In this document: positions 28,969-38,036 of the stretch, piece by piece | Layout of the letters: each line of letters starts with the position of its first letter | How positions within the stretch are numbered: position 1 is the first letter of the stretch | Assembly (NCBI RefSeq): GCF_030124375.1 | Contig: NZ_JASKLS010000007.1 | Coordinates: 62,001-126,000 of the forward strand | Direction of reading: 5' to 3' | Length of the DNA stretch: 64,000 nt | From: Sinorhizobium sp. 6-70 | GTDB lineage: Bacteria > Pseudomonadota > Alphaproteobacteria > Rhizobiales > Rhizobiaceae | The notes under the pieces: model-generated | Databases searched by the model: none | What the model saw: only the letters and a program-made list of their open reading frames with translations | What the model was told of the DNA's origin: nothing | Program-made: the position numbers and the translations under genes

Positions 28969-30255
28969 TTAGCCGCGGCGGGCAACCTGCCGCGGCTTTT
29001 TCATATGCGGCTCTCCTTCTCCCTCTGCTTCGCGCAGCTTGTCGTCGGACGCCGCCGGCGCGCACAGCGGCCGCGCACGAACGGTCTTGCGGTACCAGAA
29101 ATAGCTGACGATCGCGGCAAGCCCGAAGCCTGGGATAATCGTGCCGAGCGCCACCGCCGGCACGCCGACGAGCGCAGCAAGCGCGCCGCCGAAAAGCCCC
29201 GCGCTCATCTGGATGAAGCCCATCATCGCCGATGCCGTGCCGGCGATATGCGGAAACGGAGCCATCGCCCCGGTCATCATGTACGGCATGACGAAGGCGA
29301 TGCCGAAAGCATAGATGCCGACAGGGCCCATGACCGACAGGAAGCTGGGCGGGAGGACGTGCATGGTAATGGCAAGCAGAAGGCTGGCCGTGCCAATGAA
29401 GCAGAGGCCGGCCGGCACCAGTCCTTGCGGCGAGAAACGCCGCATCAGCAGACGCATGGTGACGGTACCGGAAAAGAAAAGACCCGATTGCATCAGCATG
29501 CCGACGCCGAACTGGGTCGGCGTCAGGCCGACCTGGTCGATCAGTACGAAAGGCAGCATCGTCGCCTGGGCATAGAGCGCGCCGACGGCGCCGGCGATCA
29601 CCAGCGTCGATGACAGGAAGCGACTGTCCGTCAGCAGTTCGCCGTAGGCTCTCAGGATCGGCCGCAAGTGCCCCTTGCTTCGGTCCGGCATTACCGTTTC
29701 CACCATGAAGAATTGCACGGTGAAGCACGCCATCAGGGCGAAACCGACCATCAGGAAGAAGATCGACTGCCAGCCGAAGAGGCCGAGCGCGATGCCGCCG
29801 AGCGTCGGCGAAACCGCCGGACCGAGCGCCAGCATCATGCCGATCATGTTCATGATGCGGGCGGCGGGGGTGCCGGTGAACTGGTCGCGCACGATGGCGC
29901 GCGCCACCGTCATTCCGACGGAGGCGCCGGCTCCCTGCACCAGGCGCCCGGCCAGCAACACGCCGACCGAGGGAGCGAAGGCGGCCATCAGGCTGCCGGC
30001 GAGATAGATCGCCATGAAGATCAGCGTCGACGAGCGGCGTCCGATGACGTCGGAGAGCGTGCCGGAGACGAGCTGCGCAAAGGCGAAGCCGCCGAAATAC
30101 AGCGACAGCGTCATCTTGATCGCCGCCTCGCTGGTGGCAAAAGCGCGAACGAGTTCCGGCATCGCTGGCGTATAGAGCGCCATCGAAACGGGACCGAGCG
30201 CCACCAGGAACGCGCCGATGATGCTCGTACGCCGCTCGCTCATCCTGAGCGTCAT
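28969..30255 (-). CDS. Bcr/CflA-type MFS drug efflux transporter
   Basis: 428-aa drug/proton antiporter with 12 predicted helices. Family features: LVALGPVSMALYTPAMPEL in helix 1, the motif A loop GTLSDVIGRRSSTL near residue 68, and VQGAGASVGMTVARAIVRD around helix 4. Its ATG overlaps the stop of the upstream marR-type gene (30252-30255), so the regulator probably controls it. The last codons double as the argG terminator. Drug specificity is unknown. Confidence 0.92.
   Translation of the reverse strand: MTLRMSERRTSIIGAFLVALGPVSMALYTPAMPELVRAFATSEAAIKMTLSLYFGGFAFAQLVSGTLSDVIGRRSSTLIFMAIYLAGSLMAAFAPSVGVLLAGRLVQGAGASVGMTVARAIVRDQFTGTPAARIMNMIGMMLALGPAVSPTLGGIALGLFGWQSIFFLMVGFALMACFTVQFFMVETVMPDRSKGHLRPILRAYGELLTDSRFLSSTLVIAGAVGALYAQATMLPFVLIDQVGLTPTQFGVGMLMQSGLFFSGTVTMRLLMRRFSPQGLVPAGLCFIGTASLLLAITMHVLPPSFLSVMGPVGIYAFGIAFVMPYMMTGAMAPFPHIAGTASAMMGFIQMSAGLFGGALAALVGVPAVALGTIIPGFGLAAIVSYFWYRKTVRARPLCAPAASDDKLREAEGEGEPHMKKPRQVARRG
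28971..29003 (+). terminator. Terminator of argG, embedded in the convergent MFS gene
   Basis: AGCCGCGGC-GGGCAACCT-GCCGCGGCT stem followed by TTTTTC. It also encodes the last codons (KKPRQVARR) of the Bcr/CflA transporter on the minus strand. Confidence 0.9.
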
Positions 30256-30743
30256 TCGGCCGCCCCTTTTTCCCTATTGCTTTCCTTGCCGGCAACGCAG
30301 GGATCGAGCCGGCGAAGGTTATCGCGCAGGACCCGGAGATTGCCACGCAACAGTTCCAGCCCCCCCTCGCCCAGGCCTTCGGTATAGGCGCCCATCATTT
30401 CGCGCAGGCCCGCCATCATCTCATCGATAAGCGGATCGGCCCGGTCACTGACGACGACGTTCTTGGCGCGCCGGTCGGCCGGGTCCGGCACCCGCACGAC
30501 GAGCCCCAGCGCCTCCAGGCGATCGAGATAGGCCGAGAGCGTCATCGGCTCGATACCCATGCGGGTCGCAATTTCCGCCTGCTTGATGCCTTCCGTGGTG
30601 GCGACCTGGATCAGCGTGCGCGCTTCACCGGGCGTGATCCCGAGCTGCATGGCGTTGACCTTGCGGTCGAAGGCGCCGCGGAGCAGCCGGGAGACGTCGT
30701 TGAGCAGCATCCCGATCGTTTCGGATTCAAGTTTTCTCGGCAT
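30252..30743 (-). CDS. MarR family transcriptional regulator
   Basis: 163-aa winged-helix regulator. Helix-turn-helix region GITPGEARTLIQVATTEGIKQ, recognition helix AEIATRMGIEPMTLSAYLDRLEALGLV and the beta-wing VPDPADRRAKNVVVSD are as in MarR proteins. Translationally coupled to the bcr-type efflux gene, so it is probably an autorepressor of the efflux operon released by a phenolic or drug ligand (inference). Its promoter and operator should lie in 30744-30880, which has the AT-rich stretch TATAGTAAGTTTTCCTTATCATATT. Confidence 0.91.
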   Translation of the reverse strand: MPRKLESETIGMLLNDVSRLLRGAFDRKVNAMQLGITPGEARTLIQVATTEGIKQAEIATRMGIEPMTLSAYLDRLEALGLVVRVPDPADRRAKNVVVSDRADPLIDEMMAGLREMMGAYTEGLGEGGLELLRGNLRVLRDNLRRLDPCVAGKESNREKGAAE

Positions 30744-30880
30744 TTCAATCGTTCACAGGGAATATAGTAAGTTTTCCTTATCATATTCCTTGAACGCATT
30801 CAACGTCGGGGAAACGCAAATGCCAAGCCTAAGGCCCCAATCAAGCCCTTCCCCTGCCGACTCTCATGATCCGCGCAACC

Positions 30881-32731
30881 TCAGCCTTCGAGCTCTTCGC
30901 GCAGCATCTCCAGCTCCAGCCATTCCTCTTCCATCCGCGCGAGCCCATTCTTCAGCTTTTCCAGTTCTGCGGCAATCTTGGCAAAGCCGTTCGGATCCTT
31001 CGAAAACAGGTTGGGATCGTGCATTTTCTCCTCGTGCCGGGCAATCTCGGCTTCGGCCTTGGCAATCTCCTTCGGCAGGTTTTCCAGCGCGAACTTCTGC
31101 TTATAGGAGAGCTTGCCCTTGGCCTTCGGCGCTTCGGATGCGGCCGCCGGAGCGTCGGTCGATTTGGCCTTCTCGGCCTTCTCGACCTTCCGCCTGTCCT
31201 CGATCGCGCCCCTGCGCTGCGCCATCATGTCGGAATAGCCGCCGGCATATTCGATCCAGCGACCGTCCGGCGCCTCCGGATTGGCCGGCGCGATGGTCGA
31301 GGTCACGGTCCGGTCGAGAAAGTCGCGATCGTGGCTGACGAGGATGACCGTGCCAGCGAAGCCGGCGACGATCTCCTGCAAGAGGTCGAGCGTTTCTATA
31401 TCGAGATCGTTGGTCGGCTCGTCGAGGATCAGCAGATTGGTGGCGCGCGCGAGAATACGCGCCAGCATCAGCCGCGCACGCTCGCCGCCTGAAAGCTCGC
31501 GGATCGGGGTGCGAGCCTGCTCCGGCTGGAAGAGAAAATCCTTCATGTAGCCGGTGACATGCCGCTGCTCACCATTAACGAGCAGGGTCTCGCCGCGCCC
31601 GTCTGTCAGATAGTGCGCCAGAGTATCGTCGATGCTGAGCTCATCCCGCTTCTGGTCGAGCGTCGCCATTTCGAGATTGGTGCCGAGCTTGACACTTCCG
31701 GAGTCCGGCTCGATCTGGCCGGTCAGAAGCTTGAGCAGCGTCGTCTTGCCGGCGCCGTTCGGGCCGACGAGGCCGATCCGGTCGCCGCGGTGCACGCGGA
31801 GCGAGAAGGGCGCGACGATCGTGCGATCGCCATAGGCCTTGGTGACCTTTTCCGCCTCGATGACCAGCTTGCCGGACTCCCTGGCATCGGCGGCCGTTGC
31901 CTGCACCGTGCCCTGCGGTCCCTTGTGGCCGCGATAGCGCGCCCGCATGTCCTGCAGCTCGCCGAGACGGCGCATGTTGCGCTTTCGCCTTGCGGTCACC
32001 CCGTAGCGCAGCCAGTGCTCCTCGCGCTCGATCGCCTTGCCGAGCTTGTGCTGCTCCAGCTCCTCGGCCTCGAGCACCTCGTCGCGCCATGCCTCGAAAT
32101 GGGCGAACCCGCGATCGAGCCGGCGCGACTGGCCGCGATCGAGCCAGACGGTCGCCGTCGAAACCTTTTCGAGGAAGCGCCGGTCGTGCGAGATGAGCAC
32201 CAGCGCCGAGCGGCTGCGGACGAGTTCGTCCTCCAGCCATTCGATCGTCGGAAGATCGAGATGGTTGGTCGGCTCGTCGAGGAGCAGGATATCGGGCTCC
32301 GGCGCCAGCACCCGGGCAAGTGCGGCGCGCCGCGCCTCGCCGCCCGAAAGCCGCCGCGGATCCTCTTGCCCCGTCAGCCCCAGATGCTGCAGCAGATAGG
32401 CGACGCGATAGGGATCATCGCTTGGGCCGAGCCCCGCTTCCGCATAGGCCTGGACCGTGTCGAAGCCTTCGAAATCGGGCGCCTGGTGCAGGTAGCGCAC
32501 CGTCGCCGAAGGATGGCGGAAGATTTCACCCGATTGCGGCTCGACGAGGCCGGCGGCCATCTTCATCAGGGTCGACTTGCCCGAGCCGTTGCGGCCCACG
32601 AGGCAGATGCGGTCGCCGGGCTCGACCTGCAGGTTGGCGCCGGCGAGCAGCGGCGTGCCACCGAAGGTCAGGAAAATGTCATCAAGCTTCAGAATCGGTG
32701 GCGCCAAGGTTTCAGGCTCCGGAAAGATCAT
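30881..32731 (-). CDS. uup: ABC-F family ATPase Uup
   Basis: 616-aa ribosome-associated or DNA-structure-binding ABC-F protein with two ATPase domains and no membrane part. Walker A GRNGSGKST (near 47) and GPNGAGKTT (near 320); signatures LSGGEARR and LSGGERAR; Walker B LLLDEPTNHLD and LILDEPTNDLD. A C-terminal coiled coil (ENLPKEIAKAEAEIARHEEK) marks the Uup branch. The start overlaps the end of thiN by 20 bases. Confidence 0.93.
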   Translation of the reverse strand: MIFPEPETLAPPILKLDDIFLTFGGTPLLAGANLQVEPGDRICLVGRNGSGKSTLMKMAAGLVEPQSGEIFRHPSATVRYLHQAPDFEGFDTVQAYAEAGLGPSDDPYRVAYLLQHLGLTGQEDPRRLSGGEARRAALARVLAPEPDILLLDEPTNHLDLPTIEWLEDELVRSRSALVLISHDRRFLEKVSTATVWLDRGQSRRLDRGFAHFEAWRDEVLEAEELEQHKLGKAIEREEHWLRYGVTARRKRNMRRLGELQDMRARYRGHKGPQGTVQATAADARESGKLVIEAEKVTKAYGDRTIVAPFSLRVHRGDRIGLVGPNGAGKTTLLKLLTGQIEPDSGSVKLGTNLEMATLDQKRDELSIDDTLAHYLTDGRGETLLVNGEQRHVTGYMKDFLFQPEQARTPIRELSGGERARLMLARILARATNLLILDEPTNDLDIETLDLLQEIVAGFAGTVILVSHDRDFLDRTVTSTIAPANPEAPDGRWIEYAGGYSDMMAQRRGAIEDRRKVEKAEKAKSTDAPAAASEAPKAKGKLSYKQKFALENLPKEIAKAEAEIARHEEKMHDPNLFSKDPNGFAKIAAELEKLKNGLARMEEEWLELEMLREELEG

Positions 32732-33359
32732 AGGGTCGGGCGAGAATGACCGCCCGGCCGGATTTCAAGGAAAAGCGGACCGGCCCCTCTGCAATGTTGG
32801 AAATGGTCCGTGACGAGCCGAAGGGCAGCGCGAAATCGTCGAGCGGATAACGCGCATTTTCGATGGAAAGGCCGGAAAGCGCGCTGAGCCCGAGAATCGA
32901 GAAGAGGCTGCCCTTGGGAAGGTCGATCTCCTCAGATCCTTCCAGCAAGGGATAGGCTTCCTCCTCGCCGGAGGTCATCAGCACCGGCAACCCCTCTTCG
33001 GCGATCGCCACGGCGCGCAAAAGGTGCAGGAAGGCATGGTCGCTTCTGGTGCCGCCGAGGGCACCGACGAAGATCAGCGACGTTGCGCCCCGCGCGAGCG
33101 CCGCCTCGACCCCGATTTCGCCGTCGGTCGCGCTCTTGGCCGGCGGATAGCTCTCGCGCGGCACCGCGGCGAATGCGGCCAGCAACGCGTCGTCGGTCGA
33201 ATCGAAGTCGCCGACCCAGAGTTCAGGAACGACACCAAGCGCCTTCGCATGGCGCATGCCGCCGTCAGCCGCGATGAAGCGGCTCCCCGAAAGTTGGCTC
33301 GCAAGTCGCTCGGTGCGGGTGAGCGCACCCCCGAGAAGGATGGTGAATGATCCAGTCAT
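32712..33359 (-). CDS. thiN: Thiamine pyrophosphokinase
   Basis: Makes thiamine diphosphate from thiamine and ATP in one step. 215 aa: FTILLGGALTRTERL start, AADGGMRHA, LWVGDFDSTD (metal-binding Asp residues) and GALGGTRSDHAFLHLL identify the TPK family. Start ATG 33359 (MTGSFTILLGG); the upstream in-frame codons to 33431 look like non-coding sequence. It is transcribed away from thiBPQ and lacks the TPP riboswitch, so imported thiamine is activated by a constitutively made enzyme. Overlaps uup by 20 bp. Confidence 0.92.
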   Translation of the reverse strand: MTGSFTILLGGALTRTERLASQLSGSRFIAADGGMRHAKALGVVPELWVGDFDSTDDALLAAFAAVPRESYPPAKSATDGEIGVEAALARGATSLIFVGALGGTRSDHAFLHLLRAVAIAEEGLPVLMTSGEEEAYPLLEGSEEIDLPKGSLFSILGLSALSGLSIENARYPLDDFALPFGSSRTISNIAEGPVRFSLKSGRAVILARPYDLSGA

Positions 33360-33446
33360 GGCAGAAGCCCATAGCGCAAAGCAGCAAGCGAGGAAAAGGC
33401 CGAAAGCAGTTTCCAGCCTCCGTTTCGCCAACGCAATTTGCGCGGA

Positions 33447-33932
33447 TCAGGTTCCGGACGGGTCGTCGCCGGGAAAAAGCATGCCCGCATAGATGCCCGG
33501 CGTCGAATCCGGTATCTCCACCGCGCCGACGGCGCGGGCGTAAAAATCCGCAGGACCGACACCGCCGATGACGGCGTAGCCATAACCGGCGGCGCGCATC
33601 GCCATCAGGCTTTCGACAAGGAGTGCCTCGCCGATCCCTTGGCCCCGCATCGCTTCATCGACGCCTGTGGGCCCGAAGAAGCCAAGCGCCGTCACGTCGT
33701 GGCAAGCGAATCCGACGATCCGCTTCTCGTGAACGGCGACATGGATCCGCGTCGGGGTTGAGGAGAAGGCGGCCTCGGCCTCGCCTGCCCAGCCGGCGCC
33801 GAACCGTTCTTCGATCCAGGCGAGCACGACCCTGCGTTCCGCGGCCATCGCCCGGCGAATGCTGATGCCAGGGCCGAGCCGGGAAGCACGCCTTTCAGGC
33901 AAGGCATAGAGACGAACGAGCATGTCTGGCAT
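33447..33932 (-). CDS. GNAT family N-acetyltransferase
   Basis: 161-aa acetyltransferase. Acetyl-CoA motif A visible as VDEAMRGQGIGEALLVESLMAM (R/Q-x-x-G-x-G/A), preceded by the beta-4 strand RIVGFACHDVTALGFFGPTG, and followed by GVGPADFYARAVGAVEIP. Start at ATG 33932, with GGGGAGAG five to six bases upstream; the open frame continues to 34160 but crosses a family A repeat. Substrate unknown. Between thiN and thiB but no sign of a thiamine link. Confidence 0.85.
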   Translation of the reverse strand: MPDMLVRLYALPERRASRLGPGISIRRAMAAERRVVLAWIEERFGAGWAGEAEAAFSSTPTRIHVAVHEKRIVGFACHDVTALGFFGPTGVDEAMRGQGIGEALLVESLMAMRAAGYGYAVIGGVGPADFYARAVGAVEIPDSTPGIYAGMLFPGDDPSGT

Positions 33933-33948
33933 GAGAACTCTCCCCACT

Positions 33949-34011
33949 ACAGCGTCCTCTGCGCGGCTCATCAGACGTACAAGGGATGCTGTAGCACCTT
34001 GAATTGCTGCG
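33949..34011 (+). repeat. Family A repeat, partial, forward orientation
   Basis: CTACAGCGTCC...CAGACGTACAAGGGATGCTGTAGCACCTTGAATTGCTGCGG; hairpin 2 missing. Lies between the GNAT gene and the thiB riboswitch. Confidence 0.65.
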
Positions 34012-34131
34012 GAAGGCGAACAAACGCCGCCGACAAGTGTTTGGTCTAATAGCGCAGATGGCTTGAACGGCAAATGTTTCCGTCGAAACTCGGCTTGCCA
34101 GACCTGCTGCCGAAAGCTAAATCTTTGCTGC

Positions 34132-34230
34132 TCTAACGGGGTGCCTTCGGTTCGCTTCATGGAACCAAGGCTGAGAGGCTCGAGCCAACCCGCGGAACCT
34201 GATCCGGCTCATACCGGCGGAGGGATTAGA
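34132..34230 (+). promoter_or_regulatory. TPP (thi-box) riboswitch
   Basis: All consensus blocks in order: P1 strand TCTAA, GGGGTGCC (34138-34145), GGCTGAGAGG (about 34169-34178), AACCTGATCCGGCTCATACCGG (34196 on), GGAGGGA and P1 partner TTAGA (34226-34230). It binds thiamine diphosphate. The 63-base stretch to the thiB ATG contains CCTCC near 34249, able to pair with the GGGAGAGAGG ribosome-binding region near 34276-34285, suggesting control of translation initiation; no T-tract terminator is present. Confidence 0.95.
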
Positions 34231-34293
34231 AGCGATCGGACCGATGCGCCTCCTTTTCCCGCAACATCAACAACAGGGAGAGAGGTGCCCGTC

Positions 34294-35313
34294 ATGTCCA
34301 TTTACAGCAAATTGCTTCGCCGGCTGGCGATTACGGCGATCGCCGCGGCTTTGCCGTTCGGCGCCAGCGCCGCCGAAAAGACGCTGACGATCTACACCTA
34401 TGAGAGTTTCATCAGCGAATGGGGCCCTGGCGCGAAAGTCGCCGAGGCCTTCGAGAAGACCTGCAACTGCGAGGTCAATTATGTCGGCGTCGCCGACGGC
34501 GTCGAGCTTCTGACGCGGCTGAAGCTCGAAGGCGAGCAATCAAAGGCGGACATCGTACTCGGCCTCGACACCAACCTCGTCGCGGAAGCCAAGGCAACGG
34601 GCTTCTTCGCCCCGCACGGTCTCGACACCGCGGCCTTGAAGGTCCCGGGCGGCTTTTCCGACGACACCTTCGTTCCCTATGACTACGGCCATTTCGCCGT
34701 GATCTACGATACCGAAACCCTGAAGACCCCGCCGAAGAGCCTGAAGGAACTGGTCGACGGCGATCCTTCGCAAAAGATCGTCATCGAGGATCCGCGCACC
34801 TCGACGCCGGGCCTCGGGCTGCTGCTCTGGGTGAAATCGGTCTATGGCGACGAGGCGGCCGCTGCCTGGGCCAAGCTCAAGGATCGGGTGCTGACCGTGA
34901 CCCCCGGCTGGTCGGAAGCCTACGGTCTCTTCACCAAAGGCGAAGCGCCGATGGTGCTGTCCTACACCACCTCGCCCGCCTACCACATGGTGGCGGAAAA
35001 CACCGAACGCTATCAGGCCGCGCCCTTCGCCGAGGGCCACTATATCCAGATCGAAGTGGCCGGCGTGACGAAGAACGCCAAGGAGCCGGAACTCGCCAAG
35101 GAGTTTCTGGCCTTCATGACCGGCCCGGAATTCCAGTCGATCATTCCGACGACCAACTGGATGATGCCGGTTGCGGCGACCAAGGAACCCCTTCCGGATG
35201 CCTTCGGCAAGCTCGTCAAGCCGGAAAAGACATTCCTGATGTCTTCCGAGGAGGTCGCCGCCAACCGCAAGGCCTGGATCGACGAATGGCTGGCGGCCAT
35301 GAGCAAGAACTGA
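34294..35313 (+). CDS. thiB: Thiamine ABC transporter substrate-binding protein
   Basis: 339-aa periplasmic thiamine/TPP-binding protein. Signal peptide of about 24 residues ([14 protein letters not shown] then [13 protein letters not shown]); the start [17 protein letters not shown] and [19 protein letters not shown] are typical of ThiB. ATG 34294, with GAGAGG upstream; GTG 34285 is a possible alternative. First gene of thiBPQ, under the TPP riboswitch. Confidence 0.95.
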   Translation: MSIYSKLLRRLAITAIAAALPFGASAAEKTLTIYTYESFISEWGPGAKVAEAFEKTCNCEVNYVGVADGVELLTRLKLEGEQSKADIVLGLDTNLVAEAKATGFFAPHGLDTAALKVPGGFSDDTFVPYDYGHFAVIYDTETLKTPPKSLKELVDGDPSQKIVIEDPRTSTPGLGLLLWVKSVYGDEAAAAWAKLKDRVLTVTPGWSEAYGLFTKGEAPMVLSYTTSPAYHMVAENTERYQAAPFAEGHYIQIEVAGVTKNAKEPELAKEFLAFMTGPEFQSIIPTTNWMMPVAATKEPLPDAFGKLVKPEKTFLMSSEEVAANRKAWIDEWLAAMSKN

Positions 35314-35320
35314 GGCAGGC

Positions 35321-36949
35321 TTGTCCAGTGCGGCCGAAAGACGAATGACGATTGCCGCCGGGGCCTTCAGCCTCGGCGGCATTCTGCTGTTCGTCGCCCT
35401 CGCCATCGTCGCGCTCCTCGCCCAGTCCGGCAGCGGCTATGCCGGCGCCCCGTTCGACGCCTATGTCTGGCGCGTCACCCGCTTCACGCTGCTTCAGGCG
35501 TGCCTCTCGACGATCCTCTCCGTTCTCTTCGCGATCCCGGTGGCGCGTGCGCTCGCCCGGCAGGCAAGCTTCCCCGGCCGCATCTGGTTGCTTCGGCTGA
35601 TGGCGCTGCCGCTCGGCCTGCCCGCACTCGTCGCAGCGCTCGGCCTCATTCAGGTCTGGGGCCGGCAGGGCTTTCTCAATACTGTCCTCGTCGCGATCGG
35701 ACTCGAAGACCCGATCAGCATCTATGGTCTTTTCGGCATTCTTCTCGCCCACGTGTTCTTCAACATGCCGCTCGCGGCGCGGTTGATGCTTGCGGGGATC
35801 GAACGGATTCCGGGCGAATACTGGCGTACCACCGCCAATCTCGGCATGCCCTCGAGCGCAATCTTCCGCTTCATCGAGTGGCCGGCGATCCGCGGGCTGT
35901 TACCGGGCATCGCCGGGCTGATCTTCATGCTTTGCGCCACCAGTTTCACGCTCGTGCTGATACTCGGCGGGGGACCCGCGGCAAGCACGATCGAAGTGGC
36001 GATCTACCAGGCGCTGCGCTTCGATTTCGACCCGCCGCGCGCGATCGCCCTTTCCGGCCTTCAGGTCGCCCTGACGGGCGCGCTGCTTCTCGTTCTGAAG
36101 ATGCTGGCACCACCACCGCCGGAGAGCGAGACGATCGGAAAAGCAATGAAACGGTTCGACGGCATGAGCGGACACTCACGATTAGCCGACGGGCTTTGGC
36201 TCGTCCTTGCGCTCGCCTTCGTCGGGCTGCCGTTCGCCGCGATCGCCTATTCCGGTCTGCAGGCGGATTTGCCGAGGCTTGCCCGCGATGCTGCCGTCCA
36301 CCGTGCATTCGCCACCAGCGCCGTGATTGCCCTTCTTTCAGCCGTGATATCCGTTGGGGCGACCGCCGTGATGATCCGCGCGCAGCAGGTTACCTTGATG
36401 CGACCGCAGGCGGGGGCCGCCGCCCGCGGGTTTACCGGCATGATCAGCGTCAGCACCTCCTTCGTCTTGCTGGCGCCGCCGGTCGTCCTCGGCGCAGGCT
36501 GGTTCCTGCTGCTGCGCCCCTTCGGCGATGTCGCGCGCTTTGCGCCGGCCGTCGTCATCGCCATCAATGCGCTGATGGCACTTCCCTTCGTCTATCGCGT
36601 GCTCGCTCCGGCAATGGCCACGCATGCGGCACGCACGGATCGGCTGGCGGCGAGCCTCGGCATCGCAGGTTTTCATCGCCTGCGATGGATCGACTGGCCA
36701 CCGCTGCGCAGACCCTTGCTCATGGCCTTCTCTTTCGCCATGGCCCTGTCCCTCGGCGATCTTGGAGCAGTGGCCCTGTTCGGATCGCAGGACATGTCGA
36801 CCTTGCCCTGGCTTCTCTATAGCCGCATGGGAAGCTACCGCACCGCCGACGCTGCGGGACTTGCATTGCTGCTCGGCCTCATCTGCCTGGTCCTGACCGT
36901 GCTCGGCACGGCGGGAGAGGACGGCGCGCGCGAAGGAGGAGACGCATGA
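35321..36949 (+). CDS. thiP: Thiamine/TPP ABC transporter permease
   Basis: 542-aa fused permease with two copies of the binding-protein-dependent transport module and about twelve helices. Both EAA loops are visible: IERIPGEYWRTTANLG-like in the first half and ATHAARTDRLAASLGIAG in the second. Start TTG 35321 is preceded by GAGG (five bases) and follows the thiB stop by seven bases; ATG 35345 is an alternative. Ends in a four-base overlap with thiQ. Confidence 0.94.
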   Translation: MSSAAERRMTIAAGAFSLGGILLFVALAIVALLAQSGSGYAGAPFDAYVWRVTRFTLLQACLSTILSVLFAIPVARALARQASFPGRIWLLRLMALPLGLPALVAALGLIQVWGRQGFLNTVLVAIGLEDPISIYGLFGILLAHVFFNMPLAARLMLAGIERIPGEYWRTTANLGMPSSAIFRFIEWPAIRGLLPGIAGLIFMLCATSFTLVLILGGGPAASTIEVAIYQALRFDFDPPRAIALSGLQVALTGALLLVLKMLAPPPPESETIGKAMKRFDGMSGHSRLADGLWLVLALAFVGLPFAAIAYSGLQADLPRLARDAAVHRAFATSAVIALLSAVISVGATAVMIRAQQVTLMRPQAGAAARGFTGMISVSTSFVLLAPPVVLGAGWFLLLRPFGDVARFAPAVVIAINALMALPFVYRVLAPAMATHAARTDRLAASLGIAGFHRLRWIDWPPLRRPLLMAFSFAMALSLGDLGAVALFGSQDMSTLPWLLYSRMGSYRTADAAGLALLLGLICLVLTVLGTAGEDGAREGGDA

Positions 36950-37674
36950 ATTCGCCAGCCTCCGTTTCCGCGGCTGTTTCGCTCAGACACGTCGAAGTCC
37001 GTTTCGAAACGATGACGCTCGCGTTCGACTGCGCGATTCCGGCCGGGCAGATCGTCGCGGTCGTCGGTGCCTCGGGGTCGGGGAAATCGACACTGTTCAA
37101 CGTCATCGCCGGCTTTGAAGAGCCGGAGCAAGGCGCGGTCCATATTCTCGGCAAAGACATGGCGGGCCGCCTGCCGGCCGAACGCCCGGTGTCGGTCATC
37201 TTCCAGGAGCACAACCTCTTTGCCCATCTCGACGCCGCGACGAATGTCGGCTTCGGTATCAACCCGGCGCTGCACCTGTCCGACGTCGACCGCGCCAAGG
37301 TGGCCGATGCACTGAAGCGTGTCGGCCTCGACGGCTTCGGCGGGAGGTTGCCGCCGACGCTTTCCGGCGGCGAACGTCAGCGCGTGGCACTTGCCCGCGC
37401 GCTCGTCCGCCACCGTCCGCTGCTCCTGCTTGACGAGCCCTTTGCCGCTCTCGACCCAGGCATGAGAGCGGAAATGCGCGAACTTTTGCGCGACCTCCAC
37501 GACGAGGAAGGCAATACGATCCTGATGATCACGCATCATCCCGATGACGTGAGGCTACTCGCCGACAGCGTGCTTTTCCTCGACCGGGGGCGTATCATCG
37601 CTCACGATCCTGTCGATCGTTTTGTCGAACGGCGCGACATCACGGCGATCAACCGCTTCCTCGGCCGCGAATGA
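36946..37674 (+). CDS. thiQ: Thiamine ABC transporter ATP-binding protein
   Basis: 242-aa ATPase energising thiamine uptake. Walker A GASGSGKST near residue 42, signature LSGGERQR, Walker B LLLLDEPFAALD, and switch His in ITHHPDDV. FQEHNLFAHL is the Q-loop, with the His/Asn context typical of ThiQ. Coupled to thiP by ATGA overlap. Confidence 0.95.
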   Translation: MNSPASVSAAVSLRHVEVRFETMTLAFDCAIPAGQIVAVVGASGSGKSTLFNVIAGFEEPEQGAVHILGKDMAGRLPAERPVSVIFQEHNLFAHLDAATNVGFGINPALHLSDVDRAKVADALKRVGLDGFGGRLPPTLSGGERQRVALARALVRHRPLLLLDEPFAALDPGMRAEMRELLRDLHDEEGNTILMITHHPDDVRLLADSVLFLDRGRIIAHDPVDRFVERRDITAINRFLGRE

Positions 37675-38036
37675 GGCTTGCCGTCGGCCGCCACGGCAGC
37701 GGTTCAAAGCGCTCCGGCGGCCCTTGCGCCTCTGAAACACGCACGGCGCAGGAGGGAATTTTTCGCCAAATTGCCGTTCGCCACAATTTGACCGCCGCGT
37801 TGTGCGACGCGCGGGATATCCGACGGTTGGCGCGATGTTCGCGCATCCGTTGCTGTGATACCACGGGGCAACTATTTCTACCGTGATCAGCTATGCAGAC
37901 GGCGCTGAAATCGCTACAGCACGATGATGGCTGAAACACCCAGGCTGGGACACTGTATCCGGCTGAAAAAGTAGGATTTTTTCGACGTCGGCGCTCAAGT
38001 TGTGGCACGCGCCGGCGGAGGGGAACGGGCTGAGGC
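37675..38036. other. Intergenic region before the M48 peptidase gene
   Basis: 362 bp with no supported gene. A degenerate family A-like fragment may exist near 37725-37752. The right half is AT-richer (GGCTGAAAAAGTAGGATTTTTTCG near 37960-37984) and should hold the promoter of the peptidase gene. No terminator for thiQ is evident. Confidence 0.45.
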
